Source of the DNA: JBAXTZ01 sp041666525
GTDB taxonomy: Bacteria > Bacillota > Negativicutes > JBAXTZ01
NCBI GenBank assembly: GCA_041666525.1
Contig: JBAYGT010000025.1
Location: 1-20,007 of the forward strand
Reading direction: 5' to 3'
Length of the DNA: 20,007 nucleotides
Shown here: positions 7,621-15,913 of the stretch, in pieces
Layout: every line of letters begins with the position of its first letter
Position numbering within the stretch: the stretch's first letter is position 1
Position numbers and translations under genes: made by a program
The notes under the pieces: model-generated
Seen by the model: the letters and a program-made list of their open reading frames with translations, nothing else
Databases searched by the model: none
Told to the model about the DNA's origin: nothing

Positions 7621-9369
7621 ATGACACCTACATTTGACAATAAAAATCTTGTAAAGCGTAAAATCGGTATACAAGATTTCGTGGTGGTTACTATCGTACT
7701 AGCTGTTTTGTATTTAATTGTTGATTTAGGGCAGGGTATGAATATACCATTTTCGCCTGAACACAAAATAGCTATCAGCCTGTCGCCCTGGGAGTTGCCA
7801 TATTATGCAGCACGGTCATTGTTTAGAATGTTCATTGCCTATTTTTTGGCATTGTTGTTTTCTTTGGTTTATGGTTATATTGCGGCAAAAAACAAAGTTG
7901 CTGAACAAATACTGGTGCCAATTCTCGATATCTTGCAATCTATACCCGTGCTTTGTTTTTTGTCAGCTACGATAATCGCATTTATCGCGGCATTTCCCGG
8001 ACGGTTGTTGGGTGTAGAATGTGCGGCGATTTTTGCGATATTCACCGGTCAGGCTTGGAACATTACTTTCAGTTTTTATAATTCCCTAAAAACCGTTCCT
8101 AAGGACTTAACCGAGGCGGCGGCGGTGCTGCGTTTAAATTGGTGGCAACGTTTCCTGAAATTAGAGTTGCCGTTTTCAATGATTGGATTGGTTTGGAACA
8201 GCATGATGTCGTTTGGCGGCGCCTGGTTTTTTTTGGCAGCCAGTGAAGCAATCAGCGTGCTTAACGAAAACATTCTTTTGCCGGGCGTAGGTTCATATTT
8301 ATCAACAGCGATAGACAGCGGAAATATGCCGGCCATTGTTTATTCGGTTATTGCCATGATAATAATGATTGTTGGTGTAGATCAGTTTCTTTGGCGGCCG
8401 CTGGTAGTCTGGAGTCAAAAATTTAAAATTGAAATGTCTGAAGCAAGTAGTCAACCGACCAGCTGGGTATATGATTTATTAAATAATTCTAAAGCGGTTG
8501 ATTGGTTGACTGAATCTGTTTTCGCTCCACTATTGAAATTTTTTAACACTGCCGTTAACCATTTTGCCACTGCTACTGAACAGTCGATGAATGTTATAAA
8601 GCGTTCACCGCGTAGCGCGACAATTGACAAAACCGTTAAATATTTTTTTGTGGCAGCGTTCTCCATTCTTTTTCTGCGGGCGTTGTATGTGGATGTGATG
8701 TTTGCGCTATCATTAGGAATTGATAAATTGTTTGGTGTGGCGTTACTGGGTTTTTATACGTTTTTGCGAGTGCTGGCCGCGGTTCTGTTGGGAGCGCTGT
8801 GGACAATTCCGGTCGGAGTTTGGATTGGCACGAATCCCCGTGCGGCAAAAACTATGCAACCGATTGTTCAAATCGCCGCGTCGTTTCCGTCCAATATGCT
8901 GTTTCCGTTTGTTACATTGCTATTCCTGCGGTTCGGCGCCAACTTTGATATTGGCTGTGTCGCCTTGATGATGATGGGAACGCAGTGGTATATTTTGTTT
9001 AACGTTATTGCCGGTGCGATGGCAATACCCAATGATCTGCATGAAGCCGGCGCAGTGTTTAAGCTGCGTGGCTGGAGTCGGTGGAAAAAGTTGATTTTAC
9101 CGAGTATCTTTCCGTTTCTCATAACCGGAGCGATTACCGCTTCCGGTGGAGCCTGGAACGCCAGTATTGTATCGGAGTTGGTTAACTGGCATGATAAAAC
9201 ATTGCAAGCAACCGGTATTGGCGCGTATATAGCTGATGTCACGAACAAAGGCGAGTGGAATGGTATCATCTGGGGAACAACAGTAATGTGTGTGTTTGTG
9301 GTTATAACAAATCGATTGTTGTGGCGAAAACTATATTCACTTGCTGAAAGCAAATATCGCTTGGATTAG
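7621..9369 (+). CDS. Double-domain ABC transporter permease, NitT/TauT (nitrate/sulfonate/bicarbonate) type
   Basis: A 582-residue membrane protein made of two tandem BPD_transp_1 permease units. Each carries an EAA loop that docks the ATPase: E165AAAVLRLNWWQRFLKLELP in unit 1 and E475AGAVFKLRGWSRWKKLILP in unit 2. Unit 1 (about 62-268) follows an extra N-terminal helix (20-37). A polar linker (270-340) leads to unit 2 (about 342-575). The typical SsuC/TauC/NrtB permease is one unit of about 260 residues that dimerises, so this is a natural fusion of the two halves. The start ATG has GGAGGTGAC 2 bases ahead (GGAGG at 7 bases). It is the first gene of a five-gene unit. No substrate-binding protein is encoded nearby, so the substrate is unknown. 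Confidence 0.9.
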   Translation: MTPTFDNKNLVKRKIGIQDFVVVTIVLAVLYLIVDLGQGMNIPFSPEHKIAISLSPWELPYYAARSLFRMFIAYFLALLFSLVYGYIAAKNKVAEQILVPILDILQSIPVLCFLSATIIAFIAAFPGRLLGVECAAIFAIFTGQAWNITFSFYNSLKTVPKDLTEAAAVLRLNWWQRFLKLELPFSMIGLVWNSMMSFGGAWFFLAASEAISVLNENILLPGVGSYLSTAIDSGNMPAIVYSVIAMIIMIVGVDQFLWRPLVVWSQKFKIEMSEASSQPTSWVYDLLNNSKAVDWLTESVFAPLLKFFNTAVNHFATATEQSMNVIKRSPRSATIDKTVKYFFVAAFSILFLRALYVDVMFALSLGIDKLFGVALLGFYTFLRVLAAVLLGALWTIPVGVWIGTNPRAAKTMQPIVQIAASFPSNMLFPFVTLLFLRFGANFDIGCVALMMMGTQWYILFNVIAGAMAIPNDLHEAGAVFKLRGWSRWKKLILPSIFPFLITGAITASGGAWNASIVSELVNWHDKTLQATGIGAYIADVTNKGEWNGIIWGTTVMCVFVVITNRLLWRKLYSLAESKYRLD

Positions 9370-9381
9370 ACGAGGTGAAAT

Positions 9382-10686
9382 GTGAAAGCGCTTATCGAAA
9401 TTAACGATGTCAGTAAAGAATTCAGCATGCCCGGCGGCGGCAAGTCAAATGTGCTCGAAGGCATTAATTTATCGATTAATGCGGGTGATTTTTTGGCGAT
9501 TCTTGGGCCGTCTGGGTCCGGAAAGTCAACTTTATTGCGAATAATATCCGGCCTTGTCGAAGCGTCCAAAGGAGAAATTACTTATCTAGGTGACCGGGTG
9601 GTTGGAGTTAATCCCGGTGTTGCCATGGTGTTTCAGTCTTTTGCGTTATTTCCCTGGCTTACGGTTTTGGAAAATGTAGTTATGGGATTGGAAGGCAAAA
9701 GTTTACTAAAGACTGCTAAAGAAGAGAAGGCGCGGCTGGTCATTGACATGGTTGGTCTTGATGGTTATGAAGGCGCTTATCCAAAAGAGTTATCCGGCGG
9801 TATGCGTCAACGGGTTGGTATTGCACGGGCATTGGTAAGCGATCCGGATGTGTTACTCATGGATGAACCGTTCTCGGCATTGGATGTTTTGACCGCGGAA
9901 AATTTACGGAGGGATTTACTCGAACTGTGGTTGGATGGAAAAATTCCGACAAAAGCAATAATTCTCGTCACTCATGGTATCGAAGAAGCCGTGTATATGG
10001 CCGACCGCGCCGTAATTTTGTCGGCTAATCCGGCGCGAGTACTCGAAGATATTAATATTGACATACCGCGCTGGCGTGAAAAAAAATCACCAGAGTTCAT
10101 TAGTTTGGTCGACCGCATCTATGGATTAATGACCAAACGTGTGTCCAATGTCGAAGAAAGCACTGTAGCAAAAGCTAAGAAAATATTCGAATTGCCACAG
10201 GTAACGGCTGGTGCGTTAACTGGTTTTCTGGAGTTACTTGAAGATGTAAATGTGAAAACGGACTTGTATAAATTGGCGGAAAGGTTTATGATGGATATCG
10301 AAGATTTCTTCCCAATCGTAAACGCTGCCGAGATTCTGAGATTTGCCTATGTCGCTGATGGTGATATTGAGCTGTCTGATGAAGGAATCAGATTTGCGCG
10401 GGCGAGTTTGCTGGAACGTAAAGAAATTTTTCGGGAGCAATTGCTTAAACATGTTCCGTTTGTTTGGCGGATTTTGACGATCCTCGAATCAAAGTCCAAC
10501 CACCGTATTGACGCTGATTTCTTCAAGTCAATAATAGCGCGTGTTTTAGGTGATCAAGAAGCTGAGCGGCAAATGGATGTTCTTGTTGCCTGGGGGCGTT
10601 ATTCAGAGTTGTTTGAATATGACCAAGATGAGGAACACTTATTTTTGCCTGAAGAAGAATCTGTACATAATGAGGCGAATGAATAG
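9382..10686 (+). CDS. ABC transporter ATP-binding protein, NitT/TauT type, with C-terminal AAA-associated domain
   Basis: The ATPase partner of the preceding fused permease. Residues 1-250 form a standard NitT/TauT ATPase: Walker A GPSGSGKST (42-50), Q-loop Gln85, signature LSGGMRQR (137-144), Walker B LLMDEP (158-163), switch His198. After it an added region of about 160 residues (around 270-425, beginning LPQVTAGALTGFLELLE) matches what I know of the AAA_assoc_C domain, of unknown function, found on a subset of these ATPases. It ends in an acidic tail. The start is GTG with GAGGTG 4 bases upstream, 12 bases after the permease stop. The extra domain could be regulatory. Confidence 0.9.
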   Translation: MKALIEINDVSKEFSMPGGGKSNVLEGINLSINAGDFLAILGPSGSGKSTLLRIISGLVEASKGEITYLGDRVVGVNPGVAMVFQSFALFPWLTVLENVVMGLEGKSLLKTAKEEKARLVIDMVGLDGYEGAYPKELSGGMRQRVGIARALVSDPDVLLMDEPFSALDVLTAENLRRDLLELWLDGKIPTKAIILVTHGIEEAVYMADRAVILSANPARVLEDINIDIPRWREKKSPEFISLVDRIYGLMTKRVSNVEESTVAKAKKIFELPQVTAGALTGFLELLEDVNVKTDLYKLAERFMMDIEDFFPIVNAAEILRFAYVADGDIELSDEGIRFARASLLERKEIFREQLLKHVPFVWRILTILESKSNHRIDADFFKSIIARVLGDQEAERQMDVLVAWGRYSELFEYDQDEEHLFLPEEESVHNEANE

Positions 10687-10689
10687 TAT

Positions 10690-12543
10690 ATGCTTAATCA
10701 TTTCAAGCGATTGCTGATCGGCCGTCCGCTTAATAACTGGGAGCTCGAAGGCGAGAAATTACCGAAATGGAAAGCTCTGCCAATATTTTCTTCTGACGCA
10801 ATTTCGTCAGTAGCGTATGGTCCTGAAGCAGCACTAGTGATTTTAACTGGATCGGGGCTGTTAATTTATGGATTCATGAGCTATATTGCAATTGCGATTC
10901 TGCTATTGTTGATGATAGTAACGGTATCTTATGTTCAGGTTGCTAAGATTAATCCGGGGGGCGGCGGTTCCTATGCCGTAGCTAAAACCAATCTTGGAGA
11001 AGTTCCGGCGCTTACGGCGTCGGCTGCGCTATTTACCGATTACACTATGACGGTCGCCGTTTCAATTTCATCCGGTACCGATGCTTTGGTTTCGGCATTT
11101 CAGTTTTTGCTGCCTTATGAAGTAGAAATTGATTTGTTTGTGTTATTTTTTGTTTTGATGCTGGTAAATTTACGCGGTGTTCGTGAATCATCGAATACTT
11201 TTGTGTGGCCAACTTACGCTTTTATTACCGGAATTCTTATGTTGATAGCTGCCGGCTTATATAATATTTTTACCGGAACGGCGCCGCTAATCGCACCGCA
11301 ATCCCTGGAATACAAATTTACCTGGCTGGGATTGTTTTTTGCCCTCAAAGCGTTTGCAAATGGTTGTTCGGCAATGACTGGTGTCGAGGCGATTTCCAAT
11401 GGTGTGCAGATGTTTAAAAAGCCGTCGGTGTCTAACGCCATTAAAACGACTTTTCTTATGTCCGGAACCCTTGGAGTTTTGTTTGCCGGGATAGCATTGC
11501 TGATTTTGCATTTTAATATTCAACCGTTGTATGATGTCACTGCGTGTGCGCAATTAAGTGAAACCGTTTTCGGTCGTGGATTTTTATTTTACTACATTCA
11601 GATAACAACAATGCTAGTGTTGTATCTGGCGGCCAACACTTCATATAATGGATTGCCGCCGCTGTTGTCAATTCTGGCGAATGATGGATATATGCCGCGG
11701 GCGTTGGGTTCACGCGGTGACCGGTTGAGTTATTCTAATGGTATTGTATTACTGACTGTGTTTGCTGGTATATTAATTCTCATATATAAAGGAAATGTAG
11801 AGCATCTTATCGCGTTGTATGCGATTGGCGTGTTCATGTCGTTTACCATTGCCCAAACCGGAATGGTTGTGCACTGGTATCGTGAACGCAAAGAAAACAA
11901 ACACTGGATTGCCAGTTCGGTACTTAACGGTTTTGGTGCCTTAATCACAATGCTTGTCGTAATAATTATTATGATAACCAAATTTGTTGATGGCGCCTGG
12001 ATGGTTATTGTTTTTATTCCGGTAATGATTGTTGTGCAGCGGAAAATTCGCAATCATTATCGCGATATGGCTGATGAATTGAACACGCCGCTGTACGATA
12101 AATCCGGTAAAAAACTACGTGTCAATACACGAGTGAATAATAAGGTAATTGTTCCGGTTTCTTCAATAAACCGTATCGTCATGGAAAGTGTCTCGTATGC
12201 CAAATCACTATCTGAAGATGTTGTGGCGGTTAATGTAGTTACTAGTGATGATGCCGGCAGAAAATTGCGTGCGTCTTGGCAGGAATGGGATCCGGGTATT
12301 CCACTGATTACGTTGTATTCGCCATATCGAATGGTTATCAGTCCTTTCTTGGATTATATTGATGAATTGGAGAAAGAGCATAGCCGTGAACATGATTATT
12401 TGACGGTAATTATTCCGGAGTTCGAGCCGCAGCGTTGGTGGCACCGGTTATTGCACAATCAAACCGGCTGGATTATGCACACATTGCTTGTGCTTCGGAC
12501 AAATGTGGTTGTCGTTACTATTCCTTATCACTTGAAAAAATAA
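10690..12543 (+). CDS. kimA: KimA-like high-affinity potassium importer (APC superfamily)
   Basis: 617 residues resembling Bacillus subtilis KimA (YdaO) end to end, from the N-terminal FKRLLIGRPL to the C-terminal LHNQ...VTIPYHLKK. KimA is a proton-coupled K+ importer. Residues I recall as lining its K+ and proton path are present at the same numbers: Asp36, Tyr43, Asp117, Tyr118, Thr121, Ser125, Thr230, Glu233 and Tyr377. About twelve membrane helices (30-460) are followed by a cytoplasmic domain (about 465-617), the part that in KimA responds to c-di-AMP. The start ATG lies 3 bases after the ATPase stop, with only a distant GAGG, so translation is probably coupled. Ion specificity is inferred from family and residues. 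Confidence 0.88.
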   Translation: MLNHFKRLLIGRPLNNWELEGEKLPKWKALPIFSSDAISSVAYGPEAALVILTGSGLLIYGFMSYIAIAILLLLMIVTVSYVQVAKINPGGGGSYAVAKTNLGEVPALTASAALFTDYTMTVAVSISSGTDALVSAFQFLLPYEVEIDLFVLFFVLMLVNLRGVRESSNTFVWPTYAFITGILMLIAAGLYNIFTGTAPLIAPQSLEYKFTWLGLFFALKAFANGCSAMTGVEAISNGVQMFKKPSVSNAIKTTFLMSGTLGVLFAGIALLILHFNIQPLYDVTACAQLSETVFGRGFLFYYIQITTMLVLYLAANTSYNGLPPLLSILANDGYMPRALGSRGDRLSYSNGIVLLTVFAGILILIYKGNVEHLIALYAIGVFMSFTIAQTGMVVHWYRERKENKHWIASSVLNGFGALITMLVVIIIMITKFVDGAWMVIVFIPVMIVVQRKIRNHYRDMADELNTPLYDKSGKKLRVNTRVNNKVIVPVSSINRIVMESVSYAKSLSEDVVAVNVVTSDDAGRKLRASWQEWDPGIPLITLYSPYRMVISPFLDYIDELEKEHSREHDYLTVIIPEFEPQRWWHRLLHNQTGWIMHTLLVLRTNVVVVTIPYHLKK

Positions 12544-12550
12544 CGATTTG

Positions 12551-13189
12551 ATGAAAATTAAGACGAAAAAAATAGTAATTGAAGCACTTCGACAAGAATA
12601 TGCAGATGCACGTACATTGTTGAATTTCAACAACGTTTTTGAATTGCTGGTAGCGGTGGTGTTAAGTGCCCAATGCACGGACGAACGGGTGAACATTATT
12701 ACTGCCAGGCTTTTTCCAAAACTTGGTAATCCGGAAGCGCTTGCTGCGGTTTCTGTTGAAAACCTCGAAAGTCAAATTCGTGAGGCCGGTTTGTACAAAG
12801 CCAAAGCGAAAAATCTCATCAGTACCGCAAAAATTATTCTGAACGATTACAATGGTATTGTTCCGAGTGATTTTGAGCAGTTAATAGCATTACCGGGTGT
12901 TGGCCAAAAAACTGCAAATGTAATTTTGAGCGTCGGTTATAATATTCCGGCGCTGGCTGTGGATACGCACGTTTTCAGGGTTGCCAACAGAACCGGTTTG
13001 GCGGTTGCCAGTACGCCAGAAATAGTTGAAGAACGACTGAAAAAAATAATCAGCAAAAGTGACTGGTCCAAAGCCCATCACTGGTTGATTTGGCACGGTC
13101 GACGCGTTTGCAAAGCACGTAAACCGCTATGCGGAAAATGTTTGATCGTAGACTATTGTGATTTTATCATTAAAGGAATGAAAAAATGA
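12551..13189 (+). CDS. nth: Endonuclease III, DNA glycosylase/AP lyase
   Basis: A base excision repair enzyme removing oxidised pyrimidines and cutting at abasic sites. The helix-hairpin-helix motif LPGVGQKTANV contains catalytic Lys120 and is followed by catalytic Asp138 (AVDTHVFRV). The iron-sulfur loop has Cys187, Cys194, Cys197 and Cys203 (C-x6-C-x2-C-x5-C). All six numbers equal those of Escherichia coli Nth when the ATG at 12551 is used, which supports that start over the TTG one codon earlier. There is no clear ribosome site; it begins 7 bases after kimA and probably depends on coupling. Full length (212 residues). Confidence 0.96.
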   Translation: MKIKTKKIVIEALRQEYADARTLLNFNNVFELLVAVVLSAQCTDERVNIITARLFPKLGNPEALAAVSVENLESQIREAGLYKAKAKNLISTAKIILNDYNGIVPSDFEQLIALPGVGQKTANVILSVGYNIPALAVDTHVFRVANRTGLAVASTPEIVEERLKKIISKSDWSKAHHWLIWHGRRVCKARKPLCGKCLIVDYCDFIIKGMKK

Positions 13190-14019
13190 AACAGGCGAGA
13201 TTTAAAGCTGCGGTGGTGGCAACGGAAATCAACTTCTCGGCGATAGCCGAGCATTTTGGAATTCAGCGTACGTTGAAGTGGGACGATACACTTATTCTGC
13301 GTGATAATGAATTAAAGGGAATAATTGGCGAACCGGTCGACAAAAGAGTTTATATTTTCGCGTTTGGTGCGGCGGTTTTTGTCAATTGCCAAAAGCACGA
13401 AAAAATGGACGTGCTAAAATATTTACAACGTGTGGACAAGCGTATCAGTACCAACTTTCGCGAATATTTTGATGAATATATGCTGGAGGTGGGGCCGGAG
13501 GCTGAGCAGGGGCTGAGTTATGCAAAGATGCAGGTGGAGAAAATTTCGGAATATCAGATGGAAATTATCGCCACTATTCTCGCTAAATCCTGCGCTTTAG
13601 AGCGAATTGAGAATTCGATAAATTTGCTGCTTGATCAAAATGAAGAAGTAGTAAGTAATTTGCATGCCGGAAAACTTAAATTCAGTGATTCGCAATTAGC
13701 GAAAATGGCGGCAAGTACTCTCGAATTCAAGTTAGATACAGTTTCATTTGTAGCAATTCTCGATAAACCGGAGATTACTTGGAACAATGAAGCAGCCGGT
13801 GAGTTATTCGAAAAACTTAGTAAGTGGTTTGAGTTAGATGAGCGTTATCAAAAATGTCATTATAAGATTGATACGCTGCAAGATATTACCAACGTAGTTA
13901 CATCATTGGCACATACTAAGCACGGCGTTCGATTAGAGTGGGCGGTTATTATCTTGATTGCCGCTGAGCTAGGCGTAACACTGTTTGAAAAAATCATTGA
14001 ACCTATGATGCGTCATTAG
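13186..14019 (+). CDS. RMD1/DUF155 family protein, membrane-anchored, function unknown
   Basis: 277 residues with the hallmarks of the RMD1 (DUF155, YagE) family: the segment RVYIFAFGAAVFVN (about 54-67), an alpha-helical middle with NSINLLLDQNEEV, and a C-terminal LEWAVIILIAAELGVTLFEKI that forms the single membrane helix (about 250-268). Relatives in yeast and human (RMND1) work at mitochondria in translation or membrane-linked roles; the bacterial role is not established. The ATG overlaps the nth stop (ATGA), and AAAGGA sits upstream. It is last in the operon, directly before a strong terminator. Confidence 0.85.
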   Translation: MKQARFKAAVVATEINFSAIAEHFGIQRTLKWDDTLILRDNELKGIIGEPVDKRVYIFAFGAAVFVNCQKHEKMDVLKYLQRVDKRISTNFREYFDEYMLEVGPEAEQGLSYAKMQVEKISEYQMEIIATILAKSCALERIENSINLLLDQNEEVVSNLHAGKLKFSDSQLAKMAASTLEFKLDTVSFVAILDKPEITWNNEAAGELFEKLSKWFELDERYQKCHYKIDTLQDITNVVTSLAHTKHGVRLEWAVIILIAAELGVTLFEKIIEPMMRH

Positions 14020-14025
14020 TTGTCC

Positions 14026-14053
14026 ACCTCGCTTTTGCGAGGTTAATTTTTTT
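14026..14053 (+). terminator. Intrinsic terminator of the ABC/kimA/nth/RMD1 operon
   Basis: A perfect 7-bp stem (ACCTCGC 14026-14032 with GCGAGGT 14037-14043), a TTTT loop and then T-rich sequence with seven T in a row (14047-14053). Confidence 0.9.
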
Positions 14054-14079
14054 GCGATATCATGAAAGGAAATAAATAA

Positions 14080-15900
14080 ATGTCAAAAAACAGAACAGAT
14101 ATCAGGAATATTGCGATTATCGCGCACGTTGATCACGGGAAAACTACCCTTGTCGATGGAATGTTGCGGCAAAGTGGAATTTTCCGTGCAAACGAGGCTG
14201 TAATAGAATGTGTGATGGATTCTAACGATTTGGAACGTGAACGCGGAATAACTATTATGGCAAAAACCACCGCGGTACACTATAACGACACTAAAATTAA
14301 CATCGTGGACACCCCCGGACACGCCGATTTTGGCGGCGAAGTTGAGCGGGTGTTAAATATGGTGGATGGCGTATTATTGCTTGTGGATGCTTTTGAAGGG
14401 CCGATGCCGCAAACTAAATATGTATTGCGCAAAGCGCTGGAACAAAAGCTTAAACCGATTGTAGTAATTAATAAAATCGATCGCCACGACCAACGGGTTG
14501 AAGAAGTAGTTGACGAAGTACTGGAATTATTTATTGAGCTTGATCCGGAACATGATTTGGATTTTCCGGTAGTTTATGCCACCGCACGCGAGGGCATTGC
14601 CAAAGTAGCGATGGAAGACGAAAGTGATTCACTCAAGCCGTTGTTTGAGATCATAATTAAAAATATCCCTTGTCCGCGCGGTGATGATACTTTACCGCTT
14701 CAGATGATGGTTACGATGACTGATTATGACGATTATGTTGGCAAAATTGCCGTTGGCCGCGTTGTGCGCGGAACGGTGCGGCCTGGTCAAAACGTTATTA
14801 TAACCAACGGTGAATTTGAGCGAAAATCCAGAATCGGCAAGTTGTTTCTTTATGACGGATTGCGTCGTGTCGAAGGTGAATCAGCCTCGTTTGGTGACAT
14901 TATTGCGATAACCGGATTGGGAGAATTTACTGTCGGCGATACCGTTGCGGATTTTGAAAACCCGGAAGCGCTGCCGACCTTTGTTGTTGACGAGCCGACT
15001 TTAAGTATGCTGTTTTCGGTAAATAACAGTCCGTTTGCCGGCCGGGAAGGTCAATTTGTTACTTCGCGCCATTTGCGCGACCGACTATTCAGGGAATTAG
15101 AAGCTAATGTTAGTCTGCGAGTGATGGAAACTGATTCAGCCGATACTTTTGAAGTCTGTGGCCGGGGCGAGTTGCATTTGGGAATTTTGATTGAGACAAT
15201 GCGACGTGAAGGCTATGAGTTCCAGGTTGGAAAACCAAAAGTTATTTTCAAGGAAATCGGCGGTAAAAAGTGCGAACCACTCGAATTGCTTTCCATTGAT
15301 GTTCCGTTGGAATTTATGGGACCGGTAATGGATATTTTAGGCGTGCGAAAGGCCGAAATGATAAACATGATAGAGGTCGCCGGCTATATGCGTCTGGAAT
15401 TTGTAGTACCGGCACGCGGACTGATCGGTTTCCGGTCGCAGTTTTTGACAAACACCAAAGGAAACGGCATCATGCATCATGTTTTTCATGGCTACGCTCC
15501 ATATAAAGGCGATATCCAGGAACGTTCACGCGGATCGTTGATTGCCTTTGAAACTGGCGATACTACCAGCTATGGAATAAACAGTGTTCAAGACCGCGGT
15601 GTGATGTTCATCGAACCGGCGGAACAGATTTACGCAGGAATGATCGTTGGCGAAAACACCCGTGATTTGGATATGGAAGTTAATCCTTGTAAGAAAAAGC
15701 ATGTAACTAATATTCGCAATAGTGGCGGCGAAGACGCTATCCGGTTATTTACGCCTAGAAAAATGAGCCTAGAACAGGCTTTGGAATGGATTAACGACGA
15801 TGAATTGGTAGAAGTTACGCCTAAGAGCATTCGGTTACGCAAGCTAAGGTTGGACAAACATCAGCGATTACGCGAGCGCAAGGCCGCACAAAATATATAA
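14080..15900 (+). CDS. typA: Translational GTPase TypA/BipA
   Basis: A ribosome-binding GTPase related to EF-G and LepA, involved in ribosome assembly and stress adaptation. G motifs: AHVDHGKT (15-22), RERGIT around 53-58, DTPGH (77-81), NKID (131-134). The C-terminal half has EF-G-like domains III and V and the BipA-specific C-terminal domain (MEVNPCKKKHVTNIRNSGGEDAIRL...). The length of 606 is normal. AAAGGA lies 9 bases before the ATG. No good promoter is visible in the 26 bases between the preceding terminator and the start, so it may depend on read-through or on a promoter inside the upstream gene. Confidence 0.97.
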   Translation: MSKNRTDIRNIAIIAHVDHGKTTLVDGMLRQSGIFRANEAVIECVMDSNDLERERGITIMAKTTAVHYNDTKINIVDTPGHADFGGEVERVLNMVDGVLLLVDAFEGPMPQTKYVLRKALEQKLKPIVVINKIDRHDQRVEEVVDEVLELFIELDPEHDLDFPVVYATAREGIAKVAMEDESDSLKPLFEIIIKNIPCPRGDDTLPLQMMVTMTDYDDYVGKIAVGRVVRGTVRPGQNVIITNGEFERKSRIGKLFLYDGLRRVEGESASFGDIIAITGLGEFTVGDTVADFENPEALPTFVVDEPTLSMLFSVNNSPFAGREGQFVTSRHLRDRLFRELEANVSLRVMETDSADTFEVCGRGELHLGILIETMRREGYEFQVGKPKVIFKEIGGKKCEPLELLSIDVPLEFMGPVMDILGVRKAEMINMIEVAGYMRLEFVVPARGLIGFRSQFLTNTKGNGIMHHVFHGYAPYKGDIQERSRGSLIAFETGDTTSYGINSVQDRGVMFIEPAEQIYAGMIVGENTRDLDMEVNPCKKKHVTNIRNSGGEDAIRLFTPRKMSLEQALEWINDDELVEVTPKSIRLRKLRLDKHQRLRERKAAQNI

Positions 15901-15913
15901 CTAGTAGTGTGTT

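Noticed and set aside
8868..9353. Minus-strand open frame of 161 codons opposite the ABC permease
   Set aside because: Opposite conserved permease motifs, no ribosome site, no recognisable domain.
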